Below, in pieces: positions 34,198-43,691 of a stretch of DNA of 49,262 bases. The notes beneath the pieces are model-generated. The model was not told the DNA's origin and ran no database searches. It saw only the letters and a list, made by a program, of their open reading frames with translations. The stretch is from an uncultured Bacillota bacterium (GTDB lineage: Bacteria; Bacillota; Clostridia; Peptostreptococcales; Anaerovoracaceae). A program made the position numbers and the translations under genes. The stretch is from NCBI GenBank assembly GCA_949287095.1, contig CASEFA010000017.1, positions 1 through 49,262 on the forward strand, in the 5' to 3' direction. Each line of letters opens with the position of its first letter. Position 1 is the stretch's first letter.

Positions 34198-34869
34198 ATG
34201 TACCGGATATTCATAGTTGAAGACGACAGACCTCTTGCGGAGGCCATGAAAAAACAGATAGAGTCATGGGGAAACGAGGTGTTTCTGGCGGAGGATTTCC
34301 AGAACATCGCCCGCGAGTTTACGGCCTGCAATCCCCACATCGTTCTCATAGATATAATGCTGCCGTTTTTTAACGGCTATCACTGGTGCAGCGAGATAAG
34401 AAAAATATCCCAGGTTCCCATAGTTTTCATAAGCTCCGCGTCGGACAATATGAACGTGATAATGGCAATGAACATGGGAGGCGACGATTTCATACCAAAG
34501 CCTGTAGACCTTGATGTAATGATGTCAAAACTTCAGGCTCTGCTACGCCGCGCATACGATATGGGAGGAAGGACTCCGATTCTGGAGAGCAGAGGAGCCG
34601 TTCTGAACCTGTCCGACGCCAGCCTGACCTACGACGGAAAGCGCATAGAGCTTACGAAGAACGAGTTTAAAATACTTCAGACGCTTATGGAGAATAAAGG
34701 GAAAATCGTAAGCCGTGATGCCCTGATGACGAAGCTCTGGCAGATGGACTCATACGTCGAGGAAAACACCCTGACCGTAAACGTAAACAGACTGAGAAAG
34801 AAGCTGGAGGCCGCAGGGCTTAAGGATTTCATTAAGACAAAGGTCGGAAGCGGATATATATCGGAGTAG
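34198..34869 (+). CDS. OmpR-family response regulator (BceR-like)
   Basis: 223 residues. ATG 34198 has AAGGAG 6 nt upstream. Receiver domain with the acidic pair EDD (8-10), phosphoacceptor Asp in VLIDIML (about 52) and KP near 102. The C-terminal winged helix (about 130-223) fits OmpR/PhoB. Followed after 2 nt by its sensor kinase. It probably binds the AAATGTCAC repeats upstream of the ABC genes. Confidence 0.92.
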   Translation: MYRIFIVEDDRPLAEAMKKQIESWGNEVFLAEDFQNIAREFTACNPHIVLIDIMLPFFNGYHWCSEIRKISQVPIVFISSASDNMNVIMAMNMGGDDFIPKPVDLDVMMSKLQALLRRAYDMGGRTPILESRGAVLNLSDASLTYDGKRIELTKNEFKILQTLMENKGKIVSRDALMTKLWQMDSYVEENTLTVNVNRLRKKLEAAGLKDFIKTKVGSGYISE

Positions 34870-34871
34870 CT

Positions 34872-35879
34872 ATGAAGCGTAAAACGGGATTTGATTTATT
34901 TATTAAATACGTGAAGGATCATCTGGCGCCGGCGGCTCTGTTTGCAGCCTTTGCGGCAATATTTGCCGTCATTTTCGGCCTTTACAATCTGCCTGTGGAG
35001 GCGGTCCTGTATGCGGCGGGATTATGTGTTCTCCTTGGAGCGGTGTGCCTCGTATCGGGTTTTATCCGGTATTACAAAAGACACAGGGAGATGCTGAGGA
35101 TTTTAGAGAACGTGCAGATTTTGTCCGGAGAGCTCGAGGGAGGGAAAACCCTGGCTGAAGAGGACCTTACGGCCATGGTGAAAAAGCTGAAAAGGCTCCT
35201 CGACGAAAGCGAAACGGCAAGGCGGGACGACGCCAAAGAGAGCATGGACTACTATACCACATGGGTTCACCAGATAAAGACCCCTATTTCCACAATGAAG
35301 ATGATGCTGGAGGGTGAGGACAGCGAGGAGAGCCGCAGCCTCCTTTCGGAGCTTTTCAGGATAGAGCAGTACGCGGAAATGGCCCTCTCGTACATCAGGC
35401 TGGGAGAAGACAGCTCTGACTACGTTTTCAGGGAGTATGACCTTGACGGAATAATCCGCGACTCCGTGAGAAAGTACGCTCCTCAGTTTATCAGGAAGAA
35501 AATCGGGCTGAACTATGGCGGCACGGACGTAAAGGTTCTGACCGACGAAAAGTGGCTCCGGTTCGTAATAGAGCAGGTGCTTTCAAACAGCATAAAATAC
35601 ACCCGTGAAGGGTCGGTGACAATAACCGTGACCCCGGAAAAAGTTTTGAAAATCGCGGACACCGGCATAGGAATAGCCCCCGAGGACGTGCCGCGAATAT
35701 TCGAAAAGGGCTTCACAGGCTACAACGGAAGATTAGGCAGAAAGTCCACGGGTCTGGGGCTCTACCTGTGCAAAACCGCCTGCAGCCGCCTTTCACACAA
35801 AATAAGCGCAGAGTCGGAGCCGGGAAAGGGCACCGTGATTTCCATAGATTTGAGCAGCGAGAAGGCGATTATGGACTGA
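34872..35879 (+). CDS. Intramembrane-sensing histidine kinase (BceS-like)
   Basis: 335 residues. Two membrane segments (about 15-35 and 42-65) with almost no extracellular loop, typical of BceS kinases that receive the signal through the BceAB transporter. H-box YYTTWVHQIKTPIS (His near 137), N-box NSIKYT, and G boxes DTGIGIAPED and STGLGLYLCK. There is no extracellular sensor domain. It starts 2 nt after the response regulator stop. Confidence 0.9.
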   Translation: MKRKTGFDLFIKYVKDHLAPAALFAAFAAIFAVIFGLYNLPVEAVLYAAGLCVLLGAVCLVSGFIRYYKRHREMLRILENVQILSGELEGGKTLAEEDLTAMVKKLKRLLDESETARRDDAKESMDYYTTWVHQIKTPISTMKMMLEGEDSEESRSLLSELFRIEQYAEMALSYIRLGEDSSDYVFREYDLDGIIRDSVRKYAPQFIRKKIGLNYGGTDVKVLTDEKWLRFVIEQVLSNSIKYTREGSVTITVTPEKVLKIADTGIGIAPEDVPRIFEKGFTGYNGRLGRKSTGLGLYLCKTACSRLSHKISAESEPGKGTVISIDLSSEKAIMD

Positions 35880-35887
35880 CCTTACAA

Positions 35888-35955
35888 AAATGTCACATAA
35901 AACGGCTGAAATGTCACCGGATTCGATTTCGGCGTTTCGGCCGTTTTCATATAAT
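35888..35955 (+). promoter_or_regulatory. BceR-like direct repeats and promoter of the ABC genes
   Basis: AAATGTCAC occurs at 35888 and 35909, exactly 21 bp apart (two helical turns). A -10 TATAAT lies at 35950-35955 with only a weak -35 (TTTCGG). This is the layout of an activator-dependent OmpR-family promoter and lies upstream of the ABC genes, not of the regulator. Confidence 0.6.
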
Positions 35956-35990
35956 GGAGACGTAATCAGAAAAGAAGGAGGTCATGGGAT

Positions 35991-36758
35991 ATGGCTATAT
36001 TAGAGGCGAAGAGCCTTCAGAAAATCTATACGACCCGGTTCGGCGGAGCCAAAGTGCAGGCTTTGTCCGACGTTTCCTTTTCCGTGGAGCAGGGTGAATA
36101 CGTCGCCATTATGGGAGAGTCGGGCTCGGGAAAAACCACCCTTTTAAACATTCTTGCGGCTTTGGACCGGCCGACGAGGGGAGAGGTTATCCTTGACAGA
36201 AGGAGGCTGTCGTCGGTAAGCGACAGGGAAATTTCGGCATTCCGCCGGGACAATCTGGGATTCGTCTTTCAGGATTTCAACCTTCTGGACACCTTTTCAA
36301 TTCAGGACAATATCTTCCTGCCTATGGTTTTAAAGGGCAGCGAATACAGGGAGATGAAGAGAAAGCTTGCGCCCGTCGCGGCAAAGCTGGGCATAGCGGA
36401 TATACTTGAGAAATATCCCTACGAGGTGTCGGGCGGACAAAAGCAGCGTACTGCCGTTGCCCGGGCTCTGATCACAGGTCCGAAGCTCATACTGGCCGAC
36501 GAGCCGACGGGAGCTCTCGATTCCCGGTCGACAGACGGGCTCCTTAAGGTGTTCAACGAGATAAACAGAGACGGCCAGACGATCCTCATGGTTACTCACT
36601 CCGTTAAAGCCGCCAGCCATGCGGGCCGCGTCATGTTCATCAAAGACGGCAGAGTGTTCCATCAGATTTACAGGGGAAACAGCACGGTGGATCAGATGTA
36701 CCAGAAGATATCCGATTCCCTGACCCTGATAATGACGGGCGGTGAGGACGATGACTAA
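35991..36758 (+). CDS. ABC transporter ATPase (BceA-like)
   Basis: 255 residues; Walker A GESGSGKTT, Q-loop QDFNLLD, signature VSGGQKQR and Walker B LILADEPTGALD. Works with the next gene as a peptide-antibiotic resistance and sensing transporter (BceAB family). ATG 35991 has AAGGAGG 9 nt upstream. Its last codons overlap the permease start by 8 nt. Confidence 0.93.
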   Translation: MAILEAKSLQKIYTTRFGGAKVQALSDVSFSVEQGEYVAIMGESGSGKTTLLNILAALDRPTRGEVILDRRRLSSVSDREISAFRRDNLGFVFQDFNLLDTFSIQDNIFLPMVLKGSEYREMKRKLAPVAAKLGIADILEKYPYEVSGGQKQRTAVARALITGPKLILADEPTGALDSRSTDGLLKVFNEINRDGQTILMVTHSVKAASHAGRVMFIKDGRVFHQIYRGNSTVDQMYQKISDSLTLIMTGGEDDD

Positions 36759-38712
36759 GGGATTCTTTCCGAAGCTGGCCGCAGGCAACATAAGGAAAAA
36801 CGGCAGGACATACGTTCCGTACATAGTAAGCTGCATTATCACCGTAGCTATGTACTATATAATCTGTTCCCTTTCCGTAAATCCGGGGCTTAATAATATG
36901 ATAGGGGCGGAGCCGATGACCTATATGCTGAATCTGGGAACGTGGGTAGTCGCAATATTTTCTGTCATATTCCTGTTCTACACCAGCAGCTTCATCATAA
37001 AGAGGAGAAAAAGGGAGTTCGGACTTTATAACATTCTCGGAATGGAAAAGCTTCATCTTGCCGTAACCATGGGCTGGGAAAGCATAATAACGGCGGCCAT
37101 ATCCATAGGCGCAGGACTGATTCTCGGAATCGCCCTGGACAAGGTCATGTATATGTTCTTTCTGAAGATAATGGGAGCGGCCGTTCCTTTAGGATTTTTC
37201 GTTTCGGCAGATGTGATATTTAAAACGGTAATACTTTTTACCGCCATATTCTTTCTCATATTCCTGAACTCGGTGCGTCAGGTAAGCCTTGCAAAGCCTA
37301 TAGAGCTTATCAGGGCTTCCGGCGAAGGCGAGAAAGAGCCTAAGACGAAGATCGTGATGGCTGTTCTCGGAGCGCTGTTTCTCGGAGCCGGCTACTACAT
37401 CGCGCTGACGACGAAAAATCCGCTGGAGGCGTTCATACTTTTCTTTGTCGCGGCGGTATGCGTGATAATCGGAACGTATCTGCTTTTTACGGCAGGAAGC
37501 ATAGCCCTCCTCAAGGCCCTCAGAAAGAACAAGAGGTTCTACTATAAGAGAAATCACTTTATCAGCGTTTCCGGCATGATATACAGGATGAAGCAGAACG
37601 CGGCAGGTCTTGCCAACATCTGCATACTGTCCACTATGGTTCTCGTCATGATTTCCACCACTTCATCTATGATGGTCGGTATGAACGATACCCTTGCGGC
37701 AAGGTATCCCAATGATCTCTGTATCTACGGTTTTTACGGTGTAGACGACAGGGAGGCTATAGCGGATGTCAAGGCTTTGCAGAAGGAAGAAGGAATTTCC
37801 GTAAAAGACGAGATGGATTACAGATTTCTGTCATTTTCGGCAATCCAGGACGGAGATGAGTTCACCGCAGTAGACGACACGGGAAATCTGAATCTTGTAG
37901 GAAAGGTATCGGGTCTGGTGTTCGTTCCTTTAGAGGATTACAACGCTTCCATGGGCGAAAACGAGTCTCTTGAAAACGGTGAAGTACTGGTATACGCCAA
38001 CAGAGACGATTACGGCTATTCCAAAATGAAAGTCGGAGACGAAACCTTCAGCGTGAAAGAAACCGTAGACGAATTCATGGGTAACGGTATCACCGCAGCC
38101 AACGTTGCCAATACCTACTTCGTTGTGACAGGTGACATGGATGAGATAGAGTATCTCTACAGATATCAGAGGGGAATCTACGGTGACGCCGGAAGCGAGA
38201 TCAGGCACTACTACGGATTTAACACCGATGCGTCTGAAGAGGAGCAGATAGAGTTCTATAACCATATGTCGACGATAGGTCTTGCCGAGTCCCGGTCGGA
38301 AGGTAAAACATCGTTTATCGGACTCTACGGCGGATTCTTCTTCATCGGAGTGTTCCTGGGAGCGCTCTTCATTATGGCTACGGTTCTCATAATCTACTAC
38401 AAGCAGATTTCGGAAGGCTACGAGGACAAAGGCAGATTCGAGATAATGCAGAAGGTGGGCCTGAGCCGGTCGGAGGTGAAAAGCTCCATAAGGTCGCAGG
38501 TTCTGACCGTCTTCTTCCTGCCTCTCGTTACGGCGGGCATACATACGGCGGTGGCCTTCCCGATACTGAAAGACCTGCTTGCCGTTCTCAACTTCACAAA
38601 CGTAAGGCTGTACCTTGTCGCCACCGCCGGGTGCTATCTGGTTTTCGCAGCGATGTATGTGATAGTCTATATCTTCACGTCCCGGACCTATTACAGGATA
38701 GTGAAGAGATAA
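36751..38712 (+). CDS. ABC transporter permease (BceB-like)
   Basis: ATG 36751 overlaps the end of the ATPase gene, with GGTGAGG upstream. 653 residues. About ten membrane segments and a large extracellular domain of about 200 residues (roughly 310-520) between segments 7 and 8, the BceB hallmark that binds the antimicrobial peptide complex. It also signals to the kinase next door. The likely role is lantibiotic or bacitracin-type resistance; the exact ligand is unknown. Confidence 0.9.
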   Translation: MTKGFFPKLAAGNIRKNGRTYVPYIVSCIITVAMYYIICSLSVNPGLNNMIGAEPMTYMLNLGTWVVAIFSVIFLFYTSSFIIKRRKREFGLYNILGMEKLHLAVTMGWESIITAAISIGAGLILGIALDKVMYMFFLKIMGAAVPLGFFVSADVIFKTVILFTAIFFLIFLNSVRQVSLAKPIELIRASGEGEKEPKTKIVMAVLGALFLGAGYYIALTTKNPLEAFILFFVAAVCVIIGTYLLFTAGSIALLKALRKNKRFYYKRNHFISVSGMIYRMKQNAAGLANICILSTMVLVMISTTSSMMVGMNDTLAARYPNDLCIYGFYGVDDREAIADVKALQKEEGISVKDEMDYRFLSFSAIQDGDEFTAVDDTGNLNLVGKVSGLVFVPLEDYNASMGENESLENGEVLVYANRDDYGYSKMKVGDETFSVKETVDEFMGNGITAANVANTYFVVTGDMDEIEYLYRYQRGIYGDAGSEIRHYYGFNTDASEEEQIEFYNHMSTIGLAESRSEGKTSFIGLYGGFFFIGVFLGALFIMATVLIIYYKQISEGYEDKGRFEIMQKVGLSRSEVKSSIRSQVLTVFFLPLVTAGIHTAVAFPILKDLLAVLNFTNVRLYLVATAGCYLVFAAMYVIVYIFTSRTYYRIVKR

Positions 38713-38753
38713 TCAAAAGGGGTAAAATATATAAATACGTTAAGCAGAAGTTT

Positions 38754-38807
38754 GCTGTGGGCCAAAGTGCGCAGTTCGCGTAAGATGGCCCGCAGCTTCT
38801 TTTTTTT
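38754..38807 (+). terminator. Terminator of the Bce-type operon
   Basis: GCTGTGGGCC / GGCCCGCAGC stem with one wobble, loop of 23 nt, then TTCTTTTTTTT. Confidence 0.8.
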
Positions 38808-38916
38808 CACAGAACCTTCATTGACATATAAAATGAACAGTGATAATATATCACAATGTAAATAGATAACAATGTTAATTATTTATTGAAACCGTAATTT
38901 ATGAGGGAGAACACGC

Positions 38917-39378
38917 ATGGGAAACTATAAGCGGGAATTTTACGATGCAATGATGAGCTTCAAGAAGCTTAAATTATCAGGCGTACTGTCGGGTATAACA
39001 CCTATGGAGCATCACGCGCTTAAGGCTATAAACGTATGCGCCGAGAGAAATGAAAATGTCAAAGTCTCTCAGGTGGTAACCGAAATGGAGATTCCGGCGC
39101 CGGGAGTATCCAGACTGATAGGCCACATGGAAGATAAAGGCCTTGTCAGACGGACTGTTGATACTGCTGACAGACGAAGCACATTCGTTGCCATAACAGA
39201 AAAGGGAGAAAAGCTTTTTGCTGAATGTGAGAGAAATCTGGCAGAGTTGGGAAATCGGATATTTGAAAGAATGGGAGACGAACGTTCTGCAGAACTCATA
39301 AAAAATCTCAACCTGTTCATAGCTTACACAGATGAAGAAATGAAAAAGATGAAAGAAGAGATTGAGGAAAGAGGGTGA
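38917..39378 (+). CDS. MarR-family regulator
   Basis: 153 residues with a winged helix (about 45-110; VSQVVTEMEIPAPGVSRLIGHMEDKGLVRRTVDTADRR, which is cut here only for reading) typical of MarR repressors. AGGGAG lies 10 nt before ATG 38917. It ends 7 nt before the first ABC exporter gene and probably represses the operon until an effector binds. Confidence 0.88.
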   Translation: MGNYKREFYDAMMSFKKLKLSGVLSGITPMEHHALKAINVCAERNENVKVSQVVTEMEIPAPGVSRLIGHMEDKGLVRRTVDTADRRSTFVAITEKGEKLFAECERNLAELGNRIFERMGDERSAELIKNLNLFIAYTDEEMKKMKEEIEERG

Positions 39379-39385
39379 TTGGCAG

Positions 39386-41716
39386 ATGACGAAGATAATT
39401 AAAAATCTCGGGCCGTACTGGAAAAGCGTAGTGCTCATTTTCCTCCTGCTCATAGGGCAGGCCTACTGCGACCTGACCATGCCGCAGATTACGTCGGACA
39501 TTATCGACGTAGGCATACAGAACAGCGGAGTGGAGCACATCGTGCCGGAGAAGATAACGGCAGACGAGTACGGCGAGGCTCAGGTGTTTATGACGGACGG
39601 CGAAAAAGAGACCTGGTCGGAAATATATGATAAGGACGGAGATATATATGTCCTCAACGTGACCGACGAAGAAAAGCTGGACGAAATAGACGAAGAGCTG
39701 CTCACTTCGATAGTAATGACATACCAGCTGGGGCATATGAGCGTGGAGCAGTTCAGAGAAACGGTGAAATCCGCAGTAAGCGCAGATCCCGCCATGGCCC
39801 CGTACGCATCTGAAATAGACGATATGTCTGTGGAGGAGATGGGACAGCTCATCCACATGGATGTAAAGACCTTTGAGGCCGAGGACGAAGAGGGCGAGAT
39901 TACGACCTACGTGGATATGCGCCCTATAATGGCGCGCCTCATAGACAGCGGAATGATGAGCGAGGAGTCCCTTGACGATTCCAGGGCGTCCATGGAGGAA
40001 ACCGTGGAGAAGATAGGAAGCGAAACACTTTTGTCTATGGGTATAGCATACGCCAGAGACTGCATGAGCGCGGCGGGAATGGACGTTGACGATGTTCAGA
40101 TGAGCTACCTCTGGAGCACGGGCTTTAAGCTGTTTGTCCTCGCTCTTGCCATGCTGGCCGTGGGAATCGCCGTCGCGTATCTGGCGTCGGGAGTCGGCGC
40201 AGGCGTGGGCCGCGACCTCAGATCAAAGGTGTTCAGAAACGTAATGAGCTATTCGAACACCGAAATGGACAAGTTCTCCACGGCTTCACTGATTACCAGG
40301 AGCACCAACGACATTCAGCAGGTGGTAATGGTCACCATAATGATTTTGAGGCTGGTGCTCTACGCTCCTATCATGGGAGTGGGCGGCATCTACAAGGTAT
40401 ACCATACAGGCGCGGACATGGGCTGGATTATCGCCCTGGGCGTTCTGGTGCTGGTGGGCTTCATACTCGTTCTCGTGGCCGTCGCAATGCCTAAGTTCAA
40501 GGTAATGCAGAAGATGGTGGACGCTCTCAACCTTGTGGCGAGAGAAATCCTCACAGGTCTTTCCGTAATAAGGGCGTTCGGAAGGGAAAAGACGGAAGAA
40601 GCGCGTTTTGACAAGGCCAACACGGATCTTAAGAAAACCCAGCTTTTCACAAACAGAGTGATGACCTTTATGATGCCGGGCATGATGCTCATAATGTACT
40701 GCCTTATCCTTGGAATTACATGGGTGTCCGCCCACGAGATAGACGACGGAACCCTTCAGGTAGGCGCCATGACGGCATTTATTACATACTCAATGCAGAT
40801 AGTCATGTCCTTCCTCATGCTGACTGCCATGTCCATAATGCTTCCGAGAGCGGGAGTTGCGGCGGAGAGAATCGACGAGGTTCTCAGGACAAAATCGTCT
40901 ATAGAGAATCCGGAAAAGCCTGAGGTTATCGAGTCGCCAAAGGGTGAAGTCACCTTTAACGGCGTAAGCTTCAAGTACCCGGGAGCCGATGACGACTGCA
41001 TACACGATATAAGCTTCACCGCAAAACCGGGACAGACCACTGCGATAATAGGAAGCACGGGCGCTGGAAAGAGCACTCTGATAAATCTGCTGCCCAGATT
41101 CTATGACGTTACGGGCGGAGAGATTCTGATAGACGGAGTCGACGTCAGGGATATGGATATTAAGGCTTTGAGGGACGAGATAGGCTTCGTGCCACAGAAG
41201 GGCGTGCTGTTTTCCGGAACCATAGCGTCTAACATAAGGTTCGGAAACCACGACGCCAGCGATGCGGAGGTCGAAAAGGCCGCCGAAATAGCGCAGGCTG
41301 CAGACTTTGTCGAGGAAAAGGACGATAAGTACGACAGCTTCGTGGCTCAGGGAGGAAGCAACGTTTCCGGAGGTCAGAAGCAGAGGTTTGCCATAGCCAG
41401 AGCCATAGCAAAGAATCCTAAGATATACGTATTTGACGATAGCTTCTCGGCTCTGGATATGAAAACCGACGCGGCTCTGAGAAAGGCCCTTGCGGACAAC
41501 GTGAAGGATTCCACAGTGATAATAGTGGCTCAGAGAATAAGCACCATACTTCACGCGGATCAGATACTGGTGCTGGACGACGGTGAAATAGCGGGCAAGG
41601 GAACTCACGAGGAGCTTCTCAGAACCTGCGATACGTACAGACAGATAGCCAGATCTCAGCTTTCCGACGAGGAGCTGGGAATTGAAGCGGGAAAGGAGGA
41701 AGGATCTGATGAGTAG
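39386..41716 (+). CDS. ABC exporter half-transporter 1 (degenerate site)
   Basis: 776 residues, TMD-NBD. ATG 39386 follows the MarR stop by 7 nt. An insertion of about 170 residues, acidic and probably extracellular, lies between the first two membrane segments (about 35-240). NBD: Walker A GSTGAGKST, signature NVSGGQKQ, but the catalytic Glu after Walker B is Asp (VFDDSFSALD) and the H-loop His is Gln (VAQRIS). This is the degenerate-site partner of a TmrAB-like heterodimer with the next gene. It exports drugs or other hydrophobic compounds. Confidence 0.9.
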   Translation: MTKIIKNLGPYWKSVVLIFLLLIGQAYCDLTMPQITSDIIDVGIQNSGVEHIVPEKITADEYGEAQVFMTDGEKETWSEIYDKDGDIYVLNVTDEEKLDEIDEELLTSIVMTYQLGHMSVEQFRETVKSAVSADPAMAPYASEIDDMSVEEMGQLIHMDVKTFEAEDEEGEITTYVDMRPIMARLIDSGMMSEESLDDSRASMEETVEKIGSETLLSMGIAYARDCMSAAGMDVDDVQMSYLWSTGFKLFVLALAMLAVGIAVAYLASGVGAGVGRDLRSKVFRNVMSYSNTEMDKFSTASLITRSTNDIQQVVMVTIMILRLVLYAPIMGVGGIYKVYHTGADMGWIIALGVLVLVGFILVLVAVAMPKFKVMQKMVDALNLVAREILTGLSVIRAFGREKTEEARFDKANTDLKKTQLFTNRVMTFMMPGMMLIMYCLILGITWVSAHEIDDGTLQVGAMTAFITYSMQIVMSFLMLTAMSIMLPRAGVAAERIDEVLRTKSSIENPEKPEVIESPKGEVTFNGVSFKYPGADDDCIHDISFTAKPGQTTAIIGSTGAGKSTLINLLPRFYDVTGGEILIDGVDVRDMDIKALRDEIGFVPQKGVLFSGTIASNIRFGNHDASDAEVEKAAEIAQAADFVEEKDDKYDSFVAQGGSNVSGGQKQRFAIARAIAKNPKIYVFDDSFSALDMKTDAALRKALADNVKDSTVIIVAQRISTILHADQILVLDDGEIAGKGTHEELLRTCDTYRQIARSQLSDEELGIEAGKEEGSDE

Positions 41717-43559
41717 CGAGACGAGACACGGACACAGACCTCATCGCGGCCCTATGGGAAGAGGCCCCATGGGCGGAATGGTCGGCGGTGAAAAGGCAAA
41801 GAACTTCGGAAAATCCTTCCGCCAGATGCTGGAATATATGGGCGGCTACAAGATTGCAGTCTTTGTGGTAATGGTATTCGCGGCATGCTCCACGGTATTT
41901 TCCGTCGCAGGCCCTAAGGTGATGGGTAAGGCCACCACCGAGCTTGCCGAAGGCCTCATGAGAAAAATAGGGGGAACCGGAGGAATAGACTTCGACAAAA
42001 TAGCATTCATACTTCTCTGCACCCTGGCCCTTTACGTTGTCAGCAGCGTGTTTTCCTTCGTGCAGGGCTGGATAATGTCGGGAATAACCCAGAAGATATG
42101 CTACCGCATGAGAAGGGAAATTTCCGAGAAGATAAACAGAATGCCGATGAAGTATTTTGAGAGCAGACCTTACGGAGAGGTTCTTTCCAGAATCACCAAC
42201 GACGTGGACACTCTGGGCATGGGACTTAACCAGAGCGTGACCCAGATAATAACGTCCACCTGCACTATCATAGGAACTCTGGTGATGATGCTGACAATAT
42301 CTCCGCTGATGACTCTCATTGCGGTTGTGGTGGTACCGGTTTCGGCCCTGATAATGTCAGTGGTTGTGAAGTTCTCCCAGAAGTACTTCAGAACCCAGCA
42401 GAGATATCTGGGAACCATAAACGGTATAGTTGAGGAGACATACGCCGGACAGCTTGTCATAAAGGCGTTCAACAAGGAAGAAGACACGATTGCAGACTTT
42501 GACGAGACAAACGGAGTCCTCTACAGGTCGGCGAGAAAGTCACAGTTCCTCTCGGGAATCATGCACCCGCTGATGATATTTGTGGGGAATATGGGATACG
42601 CGGGAGTTGCAATTTCCGGCGGAATGCTGGCAATCCGGGGCGCCATAGGAGTCGGAGATATTCAGGCGTTCATTCAGTACGTCAAAAGCTTCACTCAGCC
42701 TATGCAGCAGATTGCTCAGGTCATAAATCAGGTTCAGTCCATGATGGCCGCAGCCGAAAGAGTATTCGAGTTTCTGGGAGAAGAGGAAGAGGTTCAGCGT
42801 CCCGAAAATCCTGTACAGCTGAAGGAGCCTGAGGGCGCGGTGGAATTTGACCACGTCCGCTTCGGCTACGACCCTGAGCAGGTTATCATCAAAGACTTCA
42901 GCGTGAAGGTTAAGCCGGGACAGAAGATTGCAATCGTAGGCCCTACGGGAGCCGGCAAGACCACCATGGTAAAGCTTCTCATGCGCTTTTACGATGTGAA
43001 CAGCGGCAGCATAAAGCTGGACGGCCACGACATAAGGGAGTTTGACCGTCACGAGCTTCGTGAGAATTTCGGAATGGTTCTCCAGGATACGTGGCTCTTT
43101 AACGGAACCATTCGTGAGAACATCAGGTACGGCTGCCTCGACGCCACCGATGAAGAGGTGGTGGCTGCCGCAAAGGCCGCATACGCAGACCACTTCATAA
43201 GGACTCTGCCGGGCGGCTACGATATGGTGCTCAACGAGGACGCCTCCAACGTGTCCCAGGGTCAGAAGCAGCTTCTCACCATAGCCAGAGCAATCCTTGC
43301 GGACAACAGGGTTCTCATTCTGGACGAGGCAACATCGTCCGTGGACACCAGAACGGAGGAGAGAATCCAGAAGGCCATGGACAACCTTATGGAGGGAAGA
43401 ACCAGCTTTATCATAGCACACAGGCTTTCCACCATAGTGAACGCCGACATGATTCTGGTCATGAAGGACGGAGATATAATCGAGCAGGGAAACCACAGGG
43501 AGCTTCTCGCAAAGGGCGGCTTTTACGCCGGACTTTACAATTCCCAGTTCGAGGAATAA
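41709..43559 (+). CDS. ABC exporter half-transporter 2 (canonical site)
   Basis: ATG 41709 overlaps the preceding stop. 616 residues with a short Gly/Pro/His-rich N-terminus (1-30), six membrane segments and an NBD. Walker A GPTGAGKTT, Walker B VLILDEATSSVD with the catalytic Glu, H-loop IIAHRLST, but the signature is NVSQGQKQ (SQGQ for SGGQ). Complementary defects with gene 1 show one active and one degenerate ATP site. Confidence 0.92.
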   Translation: MSSETRHGHRPHRGPMGRGPMGGMVGGEKAKNFGKSFRQMLEYMGGYKIAVFVVMVFAACSTVFSVAGPKVMGKATTELAEGLMRKIGGTGGIDFDKIAFILLCTLALYVVSSVFSFVQGWIMSGITQKICYRMRREISEKINRMPMKYFESRPYGEVLSRITNDVDTLGMGLNQSVTQIITSTCTIIGTLVMMLTISPLMTLIAVVVVPVSALIMSVVVKFSQKYFRTQQRYLGTINGIVEETYAGQLVIKAFNKEEDTIADFDETNGVLYRSARKSQFLSGIMHPLMIFVGNMGYAGVAISGGMLAIRGAIGVGDIQAFIQYVKSFTQPMQQIAQVINQVQSMMAAAERVFEFLGEEEEVQRPENPVQLKEPEGAVEFDHVRFGYDPEQVIIKDFSVKVKPGQKIAIVGPTGAGKTTMVKLLMRFYDVNSGSIKLDGHDIREFDRHELRENFGMVLQDTWLFNGTIRENIRYGCLDATDEEVVAAAKAAYADHFIRTLPGGYDMVLNEDASNVSQGQKQLLTIARAILADNRVLILDEATSSVDTRTEERIQKAMDNLMEGRTSFIIAHRLSTIVNADMILVMKDGDIIEQGNHRELLAKGGFYAGLYNSQFEE

Positions 43560-43568
43560 GGCTTTTTC

Positions 43569-43602
43569 AGGGTCTCGCGGCATGCGCTGCGGGGCCCTTT
43601 TC
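43569..43602 (+). terminator. Terminator of the MarR-ABC operon
   Basis: AGGGTCTCGCGGC-atgc-GCTGCGGGGCCCT with a few mismatches, followed by TTTTCAG. Confidence 0.7.
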
Positions 43603-43631
43603 AGAAACTGCGTGCGTTTCCGCGGATTTTG

Positions 43632-43640
43632 TGGTATAAT
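43632..43640 (+). promoter_or_regulatory. Extended -10 promoter of the kinase-like gene
   Basis: TGGTATAAT (TG-N-TATAAT) at 43632-43640, about 52 nt before the ATG; no good -35 needed. Confidence 0.55.
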
Positions 43641-43691
43641 TTATTAAATTAAAGCCTGCAAGGTTAACGACAATGAATTGAGGTGTTTAAT

